Shown here in pieces: positions 58,350-64,000 of a stretch of 64,000 bases of DNA (the first letter of the stretch is position 1; every line of letters starts with the position of its first letter). Below the pieces are notes generated by a model. That model was given only the letters and a program-made list of their open reading frames with translations. It was not told the DNA's origin and searched no databases. Source of the DNA: Phoenix dactylifera (lineage: Eukaryota > Streptophyta > Magnoliopsida > Arecales > Arecaceae); contig NC_052392.1 in assembly GCF_009389715.1 (NCBI RefSeq), forward strand, positions 40,095,668-40,159,667, written 5' to 3'. The position numbers and the translations under genes are program-made.

Positions 58350-59906
58350 TTATGCTCTTTCCAACAATTGCACGACTTCTGATTCATATGGCAAAGAAGG
58401 GATCGCTCCTTTCTTGGTGGCGGTGATTGCCCCGCATGCATTGGCAAATCTCAGTGCTTCCCTCAATTTCTTCTCATCCTGCAATTCATCACACACGATT
58501 GATTCTTGAAATCTTTCAAAGTTTCAATCGATACAAAATTATAATGCAGGTCATATAACTCACTTGCAAGGCTGATCCGTCTTCGACAATGGTTCGGAGC
58601 AGGGCGCCGACAAATGCATCGCCTGCACCCGTTGTGTCCACCTGTTTGACGACGAAGGATCCGACTGTTCCATGGAAATCCTACAAAACAAACCAAAATC
58701 GACAGCAGATGTCACCAACAAAACCCGCGACTGAAGAGCCAGCTTGATTCTAATTACTGGGAATTGCAAATACCTTGGTGTAGTAGTTGCATCCCTTGTC
58801 CCCAATGGTGACCAGGAGAAGCTTCAGGGTGGGCCGCCAGAGCTTCATGGCAACCTCAACTTCCACGGAGGCCTCGCCGGTCAGGAACTCCAGCTCGGCA
58901 TCGCTGATCTTAACTATGTCGGCCAGGTCCCAGATGCTCATGATCTGCTCTCTGGCCTCCTTGGGCGACGGCCAAAGGGGCAGCCGGAGATTGGGGTCGT
59001 AGGAGAGCAGAGCACCAGCTTCCTTGGCCACCTCCATCGCCCTCAGATGCGCCGATCTGCAGGGCTCCGCAATCAAGCTTATAGATCCATAGTGGAAGAT
59101 TGCAGCCTGGACATCCATCCATAGAATTCAGTAACCATAACCACAGGTATCCAGCTCTTTCCCAGTTAAAATTCAGTAAGATCGCTCATGACAAAAGCGA
59201 ATAACATAAAAGTTACGACTTGGATCTGGAGTAGGAAAGATTATGAGGTGATTCATGTGCACTGGTTTGGAAAAGGTAAAGCATAAGTATCCATCGACTA
59301 CCAAAAATAAATGATCAATCAAAAGTGCAGTCGGATTCAACAGAATAAAAAACCATTAACAATGAAAATGAAACTTTGGATGCCAAAAGACACATTCGAG
59401 AAAATAAAAAACAAAAGAAAACAGCCTTGTAAAATTCCAAAAAGAACGGAGTCATAGAAAAGAAGGAAGGAGAGGGAGAGATCTGGACTTGTGCGTACCC
59501 TTCTGAGGAGATCAAGATTGAGTTCGGCCTCGGTGAGAAGCATGTCGGCGCTCGGGTTGCGGTAGAACATGAACTCGCGCTCGCCGTCGGCGCGGAGGGT
59601 GACGAAAGCGAGCGCGGTGCGGGCGTTGGAGTCGAACGTGACGCCGGCGTCGACGACGCCGTTGTCGCGGAGGATCCCGGCCAGCATGCGGCCGAACTCG
59701 TCGTCGCCGAGCTTGCCGACGAAGGCGGAGCGGCCGCCGAGGCGGGAGACGGCGATGGAGACGTTGGCCGGCGCGCCGCCGGGAGCCTTGACGAATCCCG
59801 GGGCCTCGGCCAACGACACGCCGGCGACCGTCGGCACGAAGTCGATGAGCATCTCGCCGAAGCTCACGACGAGGCCCCGGTCGCCCTTGCCGTTCTCTAT
59901 GGCCAT
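58350..59906 (-). CDS. Fructokinase (pfkB family), 328 aa
   Basis: Four exons on minus: 59499-59906, 58774-59106, 58564-58680, 58350-58478, all in phase. It phosphorylates fructose with ATP in the cytosol, feeding sucrose-derived carbon to glycolysis and starch. The first pfkB signature is in exon 1 ([16 protein letters not shown] then [11 protein letters not shown]), the second in exon 3 ([15 protein letters not shown]) with the anion-hole and catalytic [15 protein letters not shown] and [13 protein letters not shown] in exon 2 are typical of plant fructokinases, as is the length. No transit peptide is evident: the start [20 protein letters not shown] leads straight into the fold. Exon 1 is far richer in G and C than the later exons and introns, a gradient common in monocot genes. 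A TATA-like CTATTTAA lies at 60066-60073. Confidence 0.95.
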
Positions 59907-60065
59907 CGCAGGAGAGTTTGGAGGGAAGACGAGGGAGAGTTTGGAGGGAAGACGAGAGGAAGGCTAAAAGCTCTGGGAAAAAAGAAGAGAAGTAAAGAGA
60001 ACGCCAAAGAGGAATGGTGACGGCGAACGATATGGGAGAGGAGAACCGGGGGAAGGGAGGGGGTG

Positions 60066-60073
60066 TTAAATAG
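60066..60073 (-). promoter_or_regulatory. TATA-like box of the fructokinase gene
   Basis: CTATTTAA on the minus strand, about 160 bp upstream of the start codon and followed by a CT-rich leader. Predicted transcript start near 60035. Confidence 0.5.
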
Positions 60074-63000
60074 AGGTAGGTGGGTAGGACGGAGACACAA
60101 AGTGGTCTAATCTGGCTGGCGTCTGTTGGTTGAAATGTTAATGATATAAAAAGAAAAAATGTTGTGGACTTACTTGTGCAAATATGCAACTTGATGTTTT
60201 TTTTCTATGTAGAGTTCTTTTTTTAATTTTTGGTAAGGAAAAATCTATATTTGAAGATTTCCATAACAAGTTCATAAAACAACTGACAAGGAGATGATTA
60301 GATGGATTTAAGATTTTGTTACTGTTCACAAGTCAGAGGTTCTAGATAAGTTTTAGTTTTCTTTATCCTCATTCCTTTGTGGTTAAATGTAGTGTATAGA
60401 TTGTCCCAGTCATCTTTTATCAGTTATGCCGTTTACACAGCTAGAATGATCAAAGAAATCGTTAGTGAGCAACATAGAACTCTAAAAATAATAATTTGTA
60501 GTTAAATGTGGAAGTTATGTTATCTTTGGCCAGCAAATTACATATGAAAAGGATGTTGATATTTTAGGCTTCATGATTGCTCTGTATTTTGGATTTTACG
60601 ATGTCTGTCACATAAAAGGAAAGTAGATACACGGACTAAAACGTCTCTCATTTCATATCCCACAAGATGTGGTCAGGTTTAATACCAAGATAGTAATATC
60701 TTAGATTTGTTTTTTTTTTTCTCACTCACTGTTATAAGATCCTTTCATGCTCGAACTATGATGTGTTTTGTTTCAGACAGCTGAGTTGGAAAAAAAAAAC
60801 ATTTCTTTCCGCAAAAAAAGATTATTTTTTACAACATCGTTAAATATCCAATTTATTGGGAGGTAGGTAGCATGTAATTTAGTCTATGAAAAATATTTTT
60901 GAGGATTCTATCACGCAGCCACCAAAAAGACTAAAATTACATTATTCTATAATTCTACAACACAGCTGTGTTTAGATTTTCGAGCTGTACAAATTAATCC
61001 CGAGGTGGCGACAGGCCGAAAGCGGATGGACATCGGAACTTTCGTTGCAAGATTTGGAGTCGCGCACATGGTTTTTGATTGGATCCCCTCATGACACCCA
61101 GCTTTGACCCGAGGCTTTATACCTTGTTCTCACGGGTAACCGGGTTCCGAGACCTTGACCGATATAAACCGGCCAATATGGTTCTAAAGCTTCGGGTGCT
61201 CCCCCACGGAGAGGGGAATTTTAAAAACATTAAAACCGTGCCATTGTCACGGGCACCGTCACTTGAACGACTTCAGCATTGAGGGCTTGCGAATCCCTTG
61301 GACATCATCTAAATTTTTTATTTATAAAATGCCCAAAAATTTACGGTGTTTAAAAGGTCAAACGTTCCTTTAGTGTCTACTCGAGAAATATCTAAAGAAG
61401 AACTGATCAAAGAATTCCTAAAAATCAGGATTAGTGGTTGTCTTTTCTCCTCCCTTCCTTGAATGCTGACTTGTAATGCAGTAGTATTGGGAGTCTTTAG
61501 TGTCTGCAGAGTTTGTGGATGAAAAATTTATCAATATGGATTGTTTGGGAGAGAGAGCTACCTTTTGCGTAACTAATTTTAGTTCTTAATTGGATCTTCT
61601 AGATCCCTCATGTTTGTCCAAAGTTCTCTTTCTATTTTTCTAGCAAACTTATTTTCCATCTCCGGTTCCCTTTTTAACAATTTTATCCATCTCCAATCTC
61701 TATCTCCTAGTTTTTATTTTTTATCATCTATTTTAAGATATTTACCTATTTGTGTGAGTGATGTGCTAGTATTTTTGTAAAAAGTAATGTTGAGGAGCTT
61801 CTCTTATATATATTCACATAGATCCGGAGTGATAAGTCGCAAGCATATCTGTAAAAGAAGAAGAATAGAGAAATTATTGATCGAGATAGATGATTCATTG
61901 TTAGTATTATGAGAAAATAAAATTCAAGTTATTTAAAATTTTCTAGCTTGCTTAGAATGTTTAAGAACTTTTTTTCATCAAAAAAATAATATTTCTTTTA
62001 TAATGAGAAAAAAATATTTCTTCTGTAATTAACACTGTAGAGAGTGATTATTTGACCGGTTGGATAATCTTAATATTCCCAAATTCTCCTTTTTGGGAAT
62101 AATGGAAAGTACTTTTTTTTAGGGTGAAATCCTTTATATTAAAAAATCAGCGAGTACTCAACCAATTTTTAATCAGGTCGGGGCGCTCTCTCTTTTTCCG
62201 GTAAGATGGTGACGGCCGCCAAACATGAGTTATCGGTAGGCAAAAAGAATCTAGATATCCAAATTCAAGATACAAAATACATCCAAATTCAAATTTATCC
62301 AAAAATAAGATATGACATATTTGCTAAAAAATAAATAAAATAAAATTCTGATTGAATTTGATCTGAATAGAATTTAAGCATCTATTCTACTACATATTCT
62401 TCCACCACATCCGCATGCATGTTTACTGTCATCAGTGATTACCTTCTTCTCTTGCAAACATTATACATTTTTTATTATTTTTTTCTTTCCTTTTCTCCTT
62501 GGACTCATGTTGCTTTGCAGAATCTAGTACCTAAATTTAGAGTCGACCTCTAGCTCAAATAAATTAATCTAGCATCCAGAGCTGGTGTAGCTCATACCAA
62601 GTTTGGAGCAAGCTCAAGCTAATTTATTCGCATCAATACAGACAATACTTGCTTTTCTATTAAATGAGTAGACCAAAATATTTGTTGCTGCAGAATGTTA
62701 GGTGGGAACGCTGCTTCCCACCATACCCCTGCCATTCCAATATTTGTAATAGCTTCTGTCTATTTTTCTGACATGACTTCTTAAACTACTTTTCCCTCTG
62801 AAGAATAAGTCTGATGTCATTTTTATTTCTAAAATTTAAGGCTCTTTGTTTTTTTTTTTAATATTTCTGTTGTTTCTGTTTATTCGATGGTGCTAGTGAA
62901 TATAAAAAGTTTTTTAAAAAAGAGCTTCTCATAATATTACTCATTTTGCAACACGAGCTCATACACTTCGATATAACTCAAGTACGGAATACCATCAAGT

Positions 63001-64000
63001 CTCACTTTGTTGCATTAATCTTTTCTTCTTCTTCCTTTTTGGTCTCATGCATTTCAACGTGCTACATATTTGAGCTGTCTTCACTTCGGTGACCCATTCT
63101 ATGGGTCTTCCTCTCCTCCACATTGTACCCATCCTATGGTGACCCATTCTCAAAACAACATCTACGAACCCAAGAATTTTTTTGCAGCCACCAAACTCCG
63201 TCTTCCTTCCCTCACTGAACCTACTTGTGTCCCTTGAGCTCACCGGGATCCTAATTAGTGTGCAGTTGTATTGGAGGAATTTGATGCGTCAGTCCCTAAT
63301 GGCCCTCGGGAGCATATGCTGTGTAATGCCACTTGACATATAATTGGCCACAAGTCGGTAACATAACCTGAATGGGAGCTATGAGGACCGTACAAACGTG
63401 TGTTTAGTTCGATATATTATTTGCTAAAAAAAATTTGGATACATATACAAGACTAAAAAATTCAAAAACCTTCTGAATAGTCTTTTTCAATAAAATTCTG
63501 AGTTGTGACAGGAGCATCAGTTGCTACAAAAGCACGGCACATTCAGCCTTATAATCAAGCAACTATTTGTGCAGTTTTATGATTTGAAGTAAGCTTCTGG
63601 AGCATGGTAGTAACTTCTTTGAGTATGGTTTTTTGCAATTCTAAGCTGGATGCATCTCTATGTACTCTAAGAATGGCCCCACACTCTATTTTCTTGTTTG
63701 TGCGCACCATTTCATCATTACCGGCGGTGACTCTAATTTTATTTTCCAATTTACTGACACATTATCCTGTAGGTTCTTGATCAAAAATCTCGACTCATTA
63801 CATTGCCATCCACAGGCTTTTTCTTGTCATGGCACAAATACATCCGAGATCTACTCGAGCATTTTCACAAATACTATTTCCAACTCTACCACCAGTACTC
63901 TGATGGAACTCCTTTTGATACCTCAAAGTACAAGCAAGCTGTGGCGCGCTCAAACATTTCTCTTTCTCTCGTCAGCAAGTTATCCCGGCTTATGTACTCA
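60074..64000. other. Intergenic region, no gene seen
   Basis: 3.9 kb of mainly AT-rich DNA. Several short ORFs (61079-61282, 62995-63243, 63555-63749) lack any domain I know. No LTR, hairpin or RNA gene was recognised. Confidence 0.5.

Overview
The window is nuclear DNA of a flowering plant. All recognisable genes are split by GT-AG introns, the products are plant proteins (PIP-type secreted peptide, SRP14, trigger-factor-like plastid protein, RINGv membrane protein, Sep15, DUF4504/C1orf74-like protein, fructokinase), and the mobile elements are plant Copia, LINE and hAT-like types. The very GC-rich first exon of the fructokinase gene, in otherwise AT-rich DNA, suggests a monocot (inference; no species is claimed). 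All exon coordinates were set by hand from reading frame, splice-site dinucleotides and remembered family similarity.

Layout: 92-313 (+) is a 73-aa precursor of a PIP-like signalling peptide. 2661-16034 (-) is an SRP14 locus of four exons whose first intron holds a complete, very young Copia retrotransposon (8496-15401: 557-bp LTRs differing at one base, GTAAA target duplication, intact 1325-codon gag-pol). The SRP14 exons carry three net +1 shifts and an early stop, so the copy looks broken. 17862-22892 (+) is a chloroplast-type trigger-factor-like gene with a 14-nt micro-exon and a GC-AG intron. 22893-28513 is intergenic. 28530-28785 is a dead LINE 3' end with a 16-bp target duplication. 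29281-37444 (+) is a RINGv (MARCH-like) membrane E3 ligase. 39547-49471 (-) is a Sep15 gene carrying a 1.18-kb hAT-like element in intron 2. 50374-51399 is a second, decayed LINE 3' end lying just upstream of a DUF4504 gene (51534-58160, +). 58350-59906 (-) is a fructokinase gene convergent with the DUF4504 gene. 59907-64000 holds no gene I can support.

The genes are ordinary unlinked housekeeping or signalling loci; there is no operon-like pathway. The most unusual structure is inside the Copia element. Its 1.24-kb leader, between the 5' LTR and gag-pol, carries about 32 tandem copies of a roughly 26-bp unit, each with a short palindrome (AAACAG-TTTA-CTGTTT) between A-tracts, in a visible higher-order arrangement. 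This resembles in architecture, but not in sequence, the leader-borne binding-site array that forms the Drosophila gypsy insulator, and it is the best candidate here for an undescribed regulatory system.
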